From assembly GCA_964431205.1 (NCBI GenBank), contig CAYSIX010000102.1:1-13517 (forward strand): 13,517 nt of DNA. The letters are read 5' to 3'. The number at the start of each line of letters is the position of its first letter. Within the stretch, counting starts at the first letter, position 1. Both the position numbers and the translations under genes were made by a program. This document shows positions 5,315-12,728 of this stretch, piece by piece. Below the pieces are notes generated by a model. That model was not told where the DNA came from. It saw nothing but the letters and a program-made list of their open reading frames with translations, and did no database searches. The stretch comes from CAYSIX01 sp964431205 (GTDB lineage Bacteria; Planctomycetota; Phycisphaerae; Phycisphaerales; Phycisphaeraceae).

Positions 5315-8176
5315 TCAGGCGTTGTCCGCCTCGTCGTCCTCGAGGTCGACGTAGTCCTGCTCGGAGAGGGTCAGCTCCTCGTTTCGCTTCTTGTCGGTGA
5401 AGTCGGAGCTGCCGGCGAGGAAGTAGTCCTGGCCCTGAAGCCCGAAGAGCAGGTCGATCTCGTCGTCGTCGAAGACGGTCGAGCCGTTGAGCAGGAAGGA
5501 GCCGTTGAGCCCGCCGCCGTTCTGTAGGTTGCTGACGCGGTCGTTGTAGCCCAGGTCGGTGCGCGTCCACTCGGCCATGATGGCGGCCAGGGCGTTGCGG
5601 TCGGTGTCGTTCTCGTAGACGCCGCCGACGAGGATGTCGTCCTCCTGATGACCGACGACCAGGTCGGTGCCGGTGCCGCCGAGGAGGAAGTCGCGGCCGT
5701 CACGCCCGGCGATCAGGTCCCACCCCGCGCCGCCGTTGAGGATGTCGTCGCCCTGGCCGCCGCGGAGCCAGTCGGTGGCGCCGCCGCCGAAGAACTCGAC
5801 CGGGGTCGTGCCGAGGCTGTTGAAGGCCTTGATGAAGTCGTTGCTGTCGCCGCCGTAGGCGACGACGCGGTCGGCCACGAGGTTGTCAAACGCCTGCTGG
5901 GCGCCGGTGACGTTGTCGCGGAGCACGACCTTGATCGTGCCGGCGGTCGAGCCGCCCTTGACCTTGATCGTGTTGCTGTTGGTCTGGCTGCCGCCGACGA
6001 ACACCGCGGTCTGGCCCGGGTTCGCCGGGTCGGCGTCGACCAGGACCGCGCTCGTCGCCAGCGAGAGGCTCTGGCTGGCGGCGCCCGTGTCGTCGTCGGT
6101 CACGGTGAACTGGACGGTGAAGGTGTCGAGCGTCGTGGGCGTGAAGTCGAAGCTCAGGCCCGTGCCCGTCGCGACCGTGGCGCTGGAGCTGTCGAGCACG
6201 AGCCACTCGGTGGTGTGGGTGTCGAGCGTGCCGGCGTCGCTGAACGAGGCGTTGTACGACAGCGTCTGGCCGCGCACGGCCTGGGTCGGGCCGGTGAGCG
6301 AGGCGACGGTCGGCGCGACGTTGTTGACCGTGACGGTCGTCGTGGCCGTGTCGGCGTCGAGGTCGTCGTCGGTGACGGTCACGGTGATGGGCAAGTCGTC
6401 CGAGGCCGTGCCCGAGGGCGTGTCGTCGAGGTACTGGTGGCTGGCGGTGAACGTGCCGGCCAGTTGATCGACGACGGCGTTGGAGGTCGTGCCGTCGCCC
6501 CAGTCGATCACGACGGTGTGGGTGTCGTCGGCGCCCGGGTCGGTGAAGCTGCCCGAGAGGTTGACGGTGCCGTTCTCGTCGATGACGGAGCTGTCGAGCA
6601 CCAGCGGCCCGGCGGTGGGGGCGACGTTGTTGACGGTGATCAGCACGTCGTCGGTGGCGACGCGGCCGTCGCTGGCCGTGACCGTCAGCGTCGCGGTGAA
6701 CGTGCCGTCGTCGCTGTACACGTGCGTCGGGTCGAGCGTGGTGTCGGTGACGACGGTGCCGTCGCCGAAGTCCCAGTCGAACGAGTAGGTGACGTTGGCG
6801 GCGCCGACGGCCAGGAAGATCTCGAAGTCGTCGAACTGGTTGGCGCGGCTGCGCCAGAGGATGGTGTTGCCCTCGATCTGCGGGCCGACGTCGCTGTCGG
6901 GCGTGTCGGTCAGCGGCGTGGCGGTGATCTGGTTCAGCGTGTTGTCGATGCTGTCCAGGTCGTAGACGAACACGTCGCTGGAGGACGCCGAGGTGTTGGC
7001 GGCGACGAGCGAAGCGCCCGACAGGGCCAGCGTGCCCGGGTTCGAGGGCAGGGCGATGGGCGTGGCGGTGTCGTCCACCGGCGTCAGGTCGCTGGTGACG
7101 TTGGTCAGCAGGCCGGTGTCGACGTTGAAGTGGTAGATCTGGCGGTCGCTGGTGGTGTCGGCGTTGAGCCAGGCGACGTTGGCGCCCGAGACGGTGCCGG
7201 CGGTGTCGAACCCGTCGGCGGCGCCGGCGACGCTGTCGAGCTGGACGGGCGCGGGCAGGGTGCCGGTGACGCCGAAGTCCCGGGCGTCGACGTAAAACAC
7301 GTCGCGGTTGCTGGAGGTGTCGGTGGCGATCCAGGCGAGCCCGCCGTCGTCGAGCGAGGGGGCCAGGTCGGTGAACGGCGTGTTGGAGGCGTTGGCGGTC
7401 ACGCCGTTGTCGAGGTTGTGCAGGTACACGTCGAGGAACCCACCGTTGCCGCCGCCGCGCCAGGCGACGTCCCGGCCGTCGAACCGCACGTCGGTCATGT
7501 TGCCCACGAACGCGGGATCGACCTCGGCGGCGGTGGGCGTCGCGGCGGTGGCGTCGGCCATGACCGCCCGGTTGCCCTGCTGCCACACGAGCGTCCCGCC
7601 GTCCAGGTTCAGGTTCGACTTCGTGCCCACCGACCCGCTCACGGTCACCTGCGTGCCCGTGCTGATCGTGTACAGCTCGAGCCCGCCGCTCGAGCTGTCG
7701 AACCAGGCGATGTGATCGCCGGAGATCTTCGGCTCGGCCTTGGTCGTGCCCGCCGTGCCCAGCGTGATGATGTTCGGGTCGCCGGCGGTGAACGTGCCGT
7801 CGAAGAAGAACAGCTCGTTGTTCCCGCCGACCCAGACGGCCCGTCCGTTGTCCTGGTCCTGCAGGTTGGTTCCGCCGTCGGCCGTCGTGTTGTCGGTCAC
7901 CTGCGTGATGTCGAACGTGCCCGGCGTCCCGCCGCCGCCCGTGTCCGTGAACGAGCCGGCGAACTGCACGGTGTCGCCCTCATCCACGGTTTGATCCGGA
8001 CCGGCGTCGGCCAGCAGCGTGGACGAGAGCAGCAGCCGCGGCTCCAGCGCCTCGAACCGCGGCCGATCCGCCTCCACCCGCCTCGCGTCCACCCGCGTCC
8101 CGGCCGCCGCCAGACAACGACCCGTGCGCAACGCCGCCGAACCACGCATCCGCGCGATCAACTGGTTCATCATCAT
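5315..8176 (-). CDS. LEPR-XLL surface protein with beta-propeller, PKD domains and RTX-like repeats
   Basis: This 953-residue acidic protein is very probably exported. The N-terminus lacks a classic signal peptide but carries LEPRLLLS at residues 44-51, the motif of planctomycete LEPR-XLL exported proteins. Residues 55-80 read as the first half of a PKD domain. Residues 85-458 hold about eight blades with recurring (V/I/L)(A/V)W strands (115, 158, 198, 239, 282, 336, 441), as in TolB-like propellers of cell-surface proteins. PKD-type folds follow, with WDFGDGT at 468, IDWGDGT at 557, and a third Ig-like unit at 625-705. Residues 796-851 contain Ca-binding RTX-like repeats (GGQGDDILNGGAGWD). 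The tail is Asp/Glu rich. The start was chosen at the first of three ATG codons (8176, 8173, 8170) after AGGAG. The open frame itself runs back into tRNA-Ser, which cannot be coding. The role is probably adhesion or matrix binding. Confidence 0.85.
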   Translation of the reverse strand: MMMNQLIARMRGSAALRTGRCLAAAGTRVDARRVEADRPRFEALEPRLLLSSTLLADAGPDQTVDEGDTVQFAGSFTDTGGGGTPGTFDITQVTDNTTADGGTNLQDQDNGRAVWVGGNNELFFFDGTFTAGDPNIITLGTAGTTKAEPKISGDHIAWFDSSSGGLELYTISTGTQVTVSGSVGTKSNLNLDGGTLVWQQGNRAVMADATAATPTAAEVDPAFVGNMTDVRFDGRDVAWRGGGNGGFLDVYLHNLDNGVTANASNTPFTDLAPSLDDGGLAWIATDTSSNRDVFYVDARDFGVTGTLPAPVQLDSVAGAADGFDTAGTVSGANVAWLNADTTSDRQIYHFNVDTGLLTNVTSDLTPVDDTATPIALPSNPGTLALSGASLVAANTSASSSDVFVYDLDSIDNTLNQITATPLTDTPDSDVGPQIEGNTILWRSRANQFDDFEIFLAVGAANVTYSFDWDFGDGTVVTDTTLDPTHVYSDDGTFTATLTVTASDGRVATDDVLITVNNVAPTAGPLVLDSSVIDENGTVNLSGSFTDPGADDTHTVVIDWGDGTTSNAVVDQLAGTFTASHQYLDDTPSGTASDDLPITVTVTDDDLDADTATTTVTVNNVAPTVASLTGPTQAVRGQTLSYNASFSDAGTLDTHTTEWLVLDSSSATVATGTGLSFDFTPTTLDTFTVQFTVTDDDTGAASQSLSLATSAVLVDADPANPGQTAVFVGGSQTNSNTIKVKGGSTAGTIKVVLRDNVTGAQQAFDNLVADRVVAYGGDSNDFIKAFNSLGTTPVEFFGGGATDWLRGGQGDDILNGGAGWDLIAGRDGRDFLLGGTGTDLVVGHQEDDILVGGVYENDTDRNALAAIMAEWTRTDLGYNDRVSNLQNGGGLNGSFLLNGSTVFDDDEIDLLFGLQGQDYFLAGSSDFTDKKRNEELTLSEQDYVDLEDDEADNA

Positions 8177-8180
8177 GTCA

Positions 8181-8185
8181 CTCCT
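8181..8185 (-). promoter_or_regulatory. Ribosome binding site of the LEPR protein gene
   Basis: AGGAG on the minus strand lies 4, 7 and 10 bases before three consecutive ATG codons. The second (8173) has the most usual spacing, so the true N-terminus may be one or two residues shorter. Confidence 0.65.
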
Positions 8186-8227
8186 GCTTGTCCGCCCGTG
8201 TGGAACTGAACCCGACCACGTGCGGAT

Positions 8228-8256
8228 TTTATAGATCAGACGGCACGATGACGCAA
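8228..8256 (-). promoter_or_regulatory. Candidate promoter of the LEPR protein gene
   Basis: TTGCGT (8256-8251) and TATAAA (8233-8228) are 17 bases apart on the minus strand. Transcription would begin near 8221 and give a leader of about 45 bases before the ATG cluster at 8176. Confidence 0.6.
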
Positions 8257-8349
8257 GACCGCGCCGCCGGGCTGACCGGCTTTTTACACACGCCGCGATC
8301 CGGCACGTCCGAGAACTGTCAAGCTGGGTAAACCCGCGGGCGGAAAAAG

Positions 8350-8437
8350 CGGTGGGGGTGGGATTCGAACCCACGAGCGAGCTAGGCCCGCTGCCGGTTT
8401 TCAAAACCGGTCCCTTCAGCCACTCGGGCACCCCACC
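8350..8437 (-). tRNA. tRNA-Ser (anticodon UGA)
   Basis: The 88-nt minus-strand gene folds as a complete class II tRNA. It has a 7-bp acceptor stem GGTGGGG/CCCCACC with discriminator G, a 3-bp D stem, an anticodon stem CCGGT/ACCGG with loop TTTGAAA, a 7-bp long variable arm with loop CTA, and a T arm GTGGG-TTCGAAT-CCCAC. The anticodon TGA (plus-strand 8401-8403) reads UCA and other UCN codons. The long variable arm and discriminator G are serine identity features. CCA is not encoded; the next bases are C then TTTTT, which may aid termination. Confidence 0.96.
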
Positions 8438-8451
8438 GCGCGTCCGCCGAG

Positions 8452-8480
8452 AGTGTACGTCCGCCCCGCGCGGGGGCCAA
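8452..8480 (-). promoter_or_regulatory. Candidate promoter of tRNA-Ser
   Basis: TACACT (8457-8452) is a good -10 box. TTGGCC (8480-8475) lies 17 bases upstream on the minus strand and is a weak -35 box. The transcript would start about 8 bases before the tRNA 5' end. Confidence 0.5.
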
Positions 8481-8716
8481 GCGAGGGCGAGTCCCGGGTT
8501 TCGAGTCGCGGATCCCGAGCTTCCAGTATCCCGGACGCCCGGTGATGGCGGGCATCGCAGCGACCGGCGTTCACACGGATCACGCCCGCGCCCCCGGCGC
8601 CCGCGCCCTTCCGATAATCCCCGCCACGCGCGTCGCTGCCCCGTTCAACCGCGCGCGACCGATCTACACCCACATCCGTCGGCGCCGTGCCGCGCACGCC
8701 ACTCGCACGCCAGACC

Positions 8717-8720
8717 GGAG
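8717..8720 (+). promoter_or_regulatory. Ribosome binding site deciding the GTG start at 8728
   Basis: GGAG lies 7 bases before GTG at 8728. The upstream in-frame ATG at 8542 has no such site, and the stretch it would add is Arg/Ala/Pro rich with non-coding character. Confidence 0.6.
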
Positions 8721-8727
8721 CAAGACC

Positions 8728-10851
8728 GTGGATCACGCCACCTTCTACCCGCCCGTCAACGCGCACGACCCCGCCGCCGCCCAGGGCGCCGTCCAGGGCG
8801 CCGCCGCCGAGCTGTTCACCACGCTCGAACGCGCCCGCGACGAACGCTTCCGCCTGCTGCGGCTGGTCAAGGAGTGCGAGAACCGCCTCGGCACAGTCAC
8901 CACCCCGGCACACACCGAGAAGATCGCCAAGCTCACCGACAAGGTCCAGGCCCTCGACCAGGCGCTGAGCAAGCGATTCGCGCGCCTCGACGAGGTCGAG
9001 AAACGCATCGACCGCCGGCTCGGCCAGCTCCGCGACCTCGAATCGGCCATCGGCGTGCTCACCGAACGCTTCGGCAAGCAGGTCGAGGCCGCCCGCCGCT
9101 TCGACGAGCAGGTCGCCGCCGCGCGACAGCAGATCGAGATCTCGGCCGACACCGCCGTGGACGCCGCCCGTCAGAAGATCGATCAGCTCGCCGGCCGCCT
9201 GACCGCGCAGTCGCAGCAGCTCGCCGACGCCGAGCGCGAGATGAACGACCGCGTGCTGGGCCTGCGTCAGCAGGTCGAGCGCAGCGCCCACGCCGTGGAC
9301 CAGCAGGTCCACGCCGCCGCCCGCCGCGCCCGCGACGAGGCCGAGCAGGCCCTGCCGCCGCTGGTCCAGCAGCTTCAGGACACGTTCGCGGAGCTGGCCG
9401 GGACGATCGACCGGCGGATCGAGGACGCCCGCCAGTCGCTGCGCGAGAAGCTGGAGGCGATCGACGTCGAGGCGGATCAGGTGGTCGCGCCGATCCGTCA
9501 GAAGGTCGACGAGGTCCTCGCCGAGGCGGCCGGCCGGGCGGACTCGCTCGCCGAGCGGTTCGACCAGCGTCTGAACGAGCAGGCCGACGACCGTGCCGCC
9601 GAGCAGGTACAGCGGCTGGCCGAGCGGCACCGCGCCCTGGGCGCCGAGCTCGACGAGCGCTTCGCCGAGGCCGAGCGGCGGCTGCACGGCAAGCTCGAGC
9701 AGGCCTGGGACGGGTTTGCCGCGCGATGCCGGCAGGAGCAGGAAGCGCGTCTGGCCGAAGCCGTCGACGAGCAGTCGGGTCGGCTGCGCGAGGCGCAGCA
9801 GCGTCTGGCCGAGGCGGCCGACGCGGGCGAACAGGCGCTGCAGCAGCGAAGCGAGGCGCTGCAGCACCAGGCCGTGCAGTTGGGCGAGCACCTGACGCGT
9901 CTGATCGATCAGCGTCGCGCCGAGGCGGACGCGGCGGTGACCGAGGCCGCCGATCGGCTTCGCCGGGACGTGCAGCACCGCCTGGACGAGACGCTGGGCA
10001 CGCTGCGTCAGGAGGCCGAGGCGCAGATCGATCGGCTCACGGAGCAGACGCGGGCGTCGCTGCGGGAGCAGGCGGTGCAGATGATGAGCCGCGCCGACGC
10101 GATCGCCGAGCCGTTCCGCACGCGGCTGGAAGAATCGCTGGCCGGCTATCGCGCGGAGCTGGAGCTGACGGCCAAGAGCGCGGCCGAGGACTTCGAGCGC
10201 CGCCGCGCGGCGCTGCAGGAGCAGTTGACCGCGACGATCGACGACGTGGCCGAGCAGGCGAGGCGACAGTTCGCCGCGCGCATCGAGGCGGTGCAGGAGA
10301 CGACCGAGCGGGTCGTCGCCGCGCTGGAGAAGCGGTTCGCCGGGCGGCTGTCGGACCTGGAGCCCGACGCGGAGGCGGCCGTCGCCGCCGCCGAGCAGTA
10401 CCTGCGCGAGCGGATCGAGCAGTTGCACGACAACGCCCGTTCGATGCTGGAGGTGACCGAGACGCAGATCACGCGTCGGCTCGAGGGCCTGGAGCCGCGG
10501 GCGACGGCGACGGTCAAGGCCGTCGAAACCCGGATCGGCGAGCAGCTGACGCGCCTGCGTCAGCAGGCCGAGCAGACGCTCAGCGACGTGCGCGGCCGGC
10601 TGTACGAGCCCGTGGCGCCGGCGGCGCGCCGCGTCGAGGCCGGCTCCGACGAAGCCGCCACGAGCGCGGACGACGCGGCCCAGTCTCTCGCCACGCCCAC
10701 CGTGCGCGACGGCGGGTCGCTGGCCGAGTCGATCCACGAGATGGCCTGCCGCGTCGCCGGCCGCGCCGCACGCCCGACCCGCCACCCCGACGGCGACTCT
10801 CCTCAGTCTGCCTCGCCCCAAGCCGACACGCCCTCACGCGAAGCGGCGTAA
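8728..10851 (+). CDS. Large coiled-coil protein of unknown function
   Basis: This 707-residue protein is almost wholly helical from about residue 20 to 625, built of Glu/Arg/Gln/Ala-rich heptad-like and 11/22-residue repeats that recall apolipoprotein-like or chemoreceptor-stalk coiled coils. Proline breaks occur near residues 210-211 and 255. There is no signal peptide, membrane segment, Walker motif or other catalytic signature, so it is probably a cytoplasmic structural or scaffold protein. Residues 630-707 are low-complexity and probably disordered. The GTG start follows GGAG by 7 bases; starting instead at the ATG at 8542 would give 769 residues. The gene runs divergently from tRNA-Ser. 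No function can be assigned from the sequence. Any database hits to SMC, apolipoprotein or laminin-like families would probably reflect coiled-coil composition only. Confidence 0.75.
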   Translation: MDHATFYPPVNAHDPAAAQGAVQGAAAELFTTLERARDERFRLLRLVKECENRLGTVTTPAHTEKIAKLTDKVQALDQALSKRFARLDEVEKRIDRRLGQLRDLESAIGVLTERFGKQVEAARRFDEQVAAARQQIEISADTAVDAARQKIDQLAGRLTAQSQQLADAEREMNDRVLGLRQQVERSAHAVDQQVHAAARRARDEAEQALPPLVQQLQDTFAELAGTIDRRIEDARQSLREKLEAIDVEADQVVAPIRQKVDEVLAEAAGRADSLAERFDQRLNEQADDRAAEQVQRLAERHRALGAELDERFAEAERRLHGKLEQAWDGFAARCRQEQEARLAEAVDEQSGRLREAQQRLAEAADAGEQALQQRSEALQHQAVQLGEHLTRLIDQRRAEADAAVTEAADRLRRDVQHRLDETLGTLRQEAEAQIDRLTEQTRASLREQAVQMMSRADAIAEPFRTRLEESLAGYRAELELTAKSAAEDFERRRAALQEQLTATIDDVAEQARRQFAARIEAVQETTERVVAALEKRFAGRLSDLEPDAEAAVAAAEQYLRERIEQLHDNARSMLEVTETQITRRLEGLEPRATATVKAVETRIGEQLTRLRQQAEQTLSDVRGRLYEPVAPAARRVEAGSDEAATSADDAAQSLATPTVRDGGSLAESIHEMACRVAGRAARPTRHPDGDSPQSASPQADTPSREAA

Positions 10852-10930
10852 GCCGTGGTCACATTGTCGCTCGTGGGTGGTAGGCACTACCCCCGCACTT
10901 GCTTTGATCCGTATGTCGTGTGGCCGTACC

Positions 10931-10970
10931 CCGGCGAAGGCCGGTCGCTCGGGCTCCCGGCCATCGCCGG
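10931..10970. repeat. Twin REP-like hairpins in inverted arrangement
   Basis: CCGGC-GAAG-GCCGG (10931-10944) and CCGGC-CATC-GCCGG (10957-10970) are each a 5-bp-stem hairpin. Together they form a longer inverted repeat with one mismatch around a 12-base spacer. There is no T tract, so this is not an ordinary terminator, though it may protect or end the upstream mRNA. The shape resembles paired REP elements. Confidence 0.5.
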
Positions 10971-11064
10971 GCTTCCACCGCGCGTCGCGCGCCCGTGCCA
11001 CACACCTCGAACTCTCGCCGGTCGCGGAGGCGGCCGGTTTGCCGATTGACCGGTTCGCGTCACG

Positions 11065-11092
11065 TTGCGGCCCCGCGCCACGCCCCTATGCT
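11065..11092 (+). promoter_or_regulatory. Candidate promoter of the nicotinate phosphoribosyltransferase gene
   Basis: TTGCGG (11065-11070) and TATGCT (11087-11092) are 16 bases apart, and transcription would start about 30 bases before the ATG. The match is moderate. Confidence 0.45.
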
Positions 11093-11112
11093 GCCTTGAA
11101 GCCAACCCCTTC

Positions 11113-11118
11113 GAGGAA
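11113..11118 (+). promoter_or_regulatory. Ribosome binding site deciding the start at 11128
   Basis: GAGGAA lies 9 bases before the ATG at 11128. The frame also contains an ATG at 11065, but it lies within the proposed promoter and would add 21 unrelated residues. Confidence 0.7.
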
Positions 11119-11127
11119 CGCGCGATC

Positions 11128-12600
11128 ATGGCCGTCACCAACGATATATACCGTCACAGCCTGGCCCTGCTGACCGACCTGTACCAGCTCACCATGGCGT
11201 ACGGGTACTGGAAGCTCGGCCGCACCGATCACGAGGCGGTGTTCCACCTGTTCTTTCGCGATCCGCCCTTCAACGGCGGGTACACCGTCGCCGCGGGGCT
11301 GGCGTACGTCGTCTCGTTCCTCGAGCACGTGCGGTTCACCGAGGACGACCTGGAGTACCTCGGGGGCCTGACGGGCAACGACGACGAGCCGCTGTTCGAG
11401 CGTGCGTTTCTGGATTACCTCGGCTCGATGCGTTTCACGTGCGACGTGGACGCGATGCCGGAGGGCACGGTGGCGTTCCCGCACGAGCCGCTGGTGCGGG
11501 TCAAGGGCCCGCTGCCGCAGGCGCAGTTGCTCGAGACGCCGCTGCTGAACCTGGTGAACTTCCAGACGCTGGTGGCGACCAAGGCGGCGCGGGTGTGTCA
11601 GGCGGCGCGTGGCGCGCCGGTGCTGGAGTTCGGGTTGCGCCGGGCGCAGGGGATCGACGGCGGGCTGTCGGCGGGGCGGGCGGCGTACGTCGGCGGCTGC
11701 GCCGGCACGTCGAACGTGCTGGCGGGCAAGGTCTTCGGCATCCCGATCAAGGGCACGCACGCGCACAGTTGGGTGATGTCGTACGACGACGAGCTCGAGG
11801 CGTTCCGCGACTACGCCGAGGCGATGCCGAACAACTGCGTGTTCCTGGTGGACACGTACGACACGCTCGAGGGCGTCAAGCGTGCGATCGAGGTCGGCCG
11901 ATCGCTGAGGCAGCGCGGTCACGAGATGGTCGGTGTGCGGCTGGACTCGGGGGACCTGGCGTACCTGAGCATCGAATCGCGGCGGCTGCTGGACGACGCG
12001 GGCTTCGAGGACGCGAAGATCGTGGCCAGCAGCGACCTGGACGAGCACCTGATCCAGAGCCTCAACGAGCAGGGGGCGAAGATCGACATCTGGGGCGTGG
12101 GCACGAAGCTGGCCACGGCGTACGACGACCCGGCGCTCGGCGGCGTGTACAAGCTCGCCGCGGTGCGTACGCCGAACGGCGAGTGGCAGCGGCGCGTCAA
12201 GCTCTCCGAACGCGCGGTCAAGACCTCCACGCCCGGCGTCCTCCAGGTCCGCCGGTTCACCCATGACGACCGCTTCATCGCCGACATGATCTACGACGAG
12301 CCGACCGGCTACGACGAGCCGGCGGCGATCGTCGACCCGACCGACCCGACGCGTCGCAAGGTCATCGACGCCGGCACACCCTCGCACGACGTGCTGGTCC
12401 CGATCACGCGGCAGGGGCGGATCGTGTACGACGTGCCCTCGCTCGACGACGTCCGCGACCACGCGCAGCGGCAGCTCGACTCGCTGCACCCCGGCGTCAA
12501 GCGACTGCTGAACCCACACGAATACCCGGCGGGCCTGGAACGCGGTCTGCACGACCTGAAGACGAAGCTGATGACCGAGATGCGCGAGGCGATGGGGTGA
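11128..12600 (+). CDS. pncB: Nicotinate phosphoribosyltransferase
   Basis: This 490-residue cytoplasmic enzyme converts nicotinate and PRPP to nicotinate mononucleotide, with ATP hydrolysis, in the Preiss-Handler route of NAD salvage. The family pattern is complete: LLTDLYQLTMAYGYW (15-29), LLNLVNFQTLVATKAAR (139-155), EFGLRRAQG (167-175), KGTHAHSWVMSY (208-219), GVRLDSGDLAYLS (269-281), ASSDLDE (300-306) and WGVGTKLATA (322-331). His213 in the GTHAH segment is the expected phosphorylated histidine by comparison with known members. The length fits the longer bacterial/eukaryal-type branch. The gene has its own promoter and appears monocistronic. It converges with the ABC transporter gene, and the hairpin CGGCACG/CGTGCCG (12602-12631) just after the stop lacks a T tract. 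Confidence 0.95.
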   Translation: MAVTNDIYRHSLALLTDLYQLTMAYGYWKLGRTDHEAVFHLFFRDPPFNGGYTVAAGLAYVVSFLEHVRFTEDDLEYLGGLTGNDDEPLFERAFLDYLGSMRFTCDVDAMPEGTVAFPHEPLVRVKGPLPQAQLLETPLLNLVNFQTLVATKAARVCQAARGAPVLEFGLRRAQGIDGGLSAGRAAYVGGCAGTSNVLAGKVFGIPIKGTHAHSWVMSYDDELEAFRDYAEAMPNNCVFLVDTYDTLEGVKRAIEVGRSLRQRGHEMVGVRLDSGDLAYLSIESRRLLDDAGFEDAKIVASSDLDEHLIQSLNEQGAKIDIWGVGTKLATAYDDPALGGVYKLAAVRTPNGEWQRRVKLSERAVKTSTPGVLQVRRFTHDDRFIADMIYDEPTGYDEPAAIVDPTDPTRRKVIDAGTPSHDVLVPITRQGRIVYDVPSLDDVRDHAQRQLDSLHPGVKRLLNPHEYPAGLERGLHDLKTKLMTEMREAMG

Positions 12601-12728
12601 CCGGCACGGGGTCGCGCGGGCGCGCGTGCCGCTCATGAGCAGGCCGGCGTCCGTCGAGGCGGCGCGGCACGGATGCGTCGGGATCGTTCCAGGCATCGAT
12701 CCGTCATCGCGCCGGGGCGTCGCCGCGT

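Noticed and set aside
3885..5354. 489-residue plus frame over the pectate lyase
   Set aside because: It is antisense to a well-supported PL10 protein and no family pattern is seen.
5648..8209. 853-residue open frame on the plus strand
   Set aside because: It is antisense to the LEPR surface protein, made almost only of Gly, Val, Ala, Arg and Asp, and has no recognisable motif.
8266..8285. Terminator-like hairpin GCCGG-GCTGA-CCGGC followed by TTTTT on the plus strand
   Set aside because: The stem is only 5 bp and no plus-strand gene ends before it, so it is probably chance.
8294..8322. Perfect TTGACA (minus strand, 8322-8317) upstream of the LEPR gene
   Set aside because: At 17 bases downstream the sequence is ATCGCG, not a -10 box. 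The TTGCGT/TATAAA pair nearer the gene is better.
8488..8535. GAGTCCCGGG / CGGATCCCGAG-like semi-palindromic stretch upstream of tRNA-Ser
   Set aside because: It resembles degenerate intergenic repeats, but the units are too irregular to call from one copy.
8352..10883. Long Arg/Pro/Gly-rich plus frame and an opposing 801-residue minus frame over the coiled-coil gene
   Set aside because: The plus frame begins inside tRNA-Ser and has low-complexity composition; the minus frame is the antisense of heptad repeats, which gives a Leu/Gly/Arg-rich pattern without meaning.
12602..12631. Hairpin CGGCACG/CGTGCCG just after the pncB stop
   Set aside because: There is no T tract and competing GCGCG pairings exist, so I do not call it a terminator.
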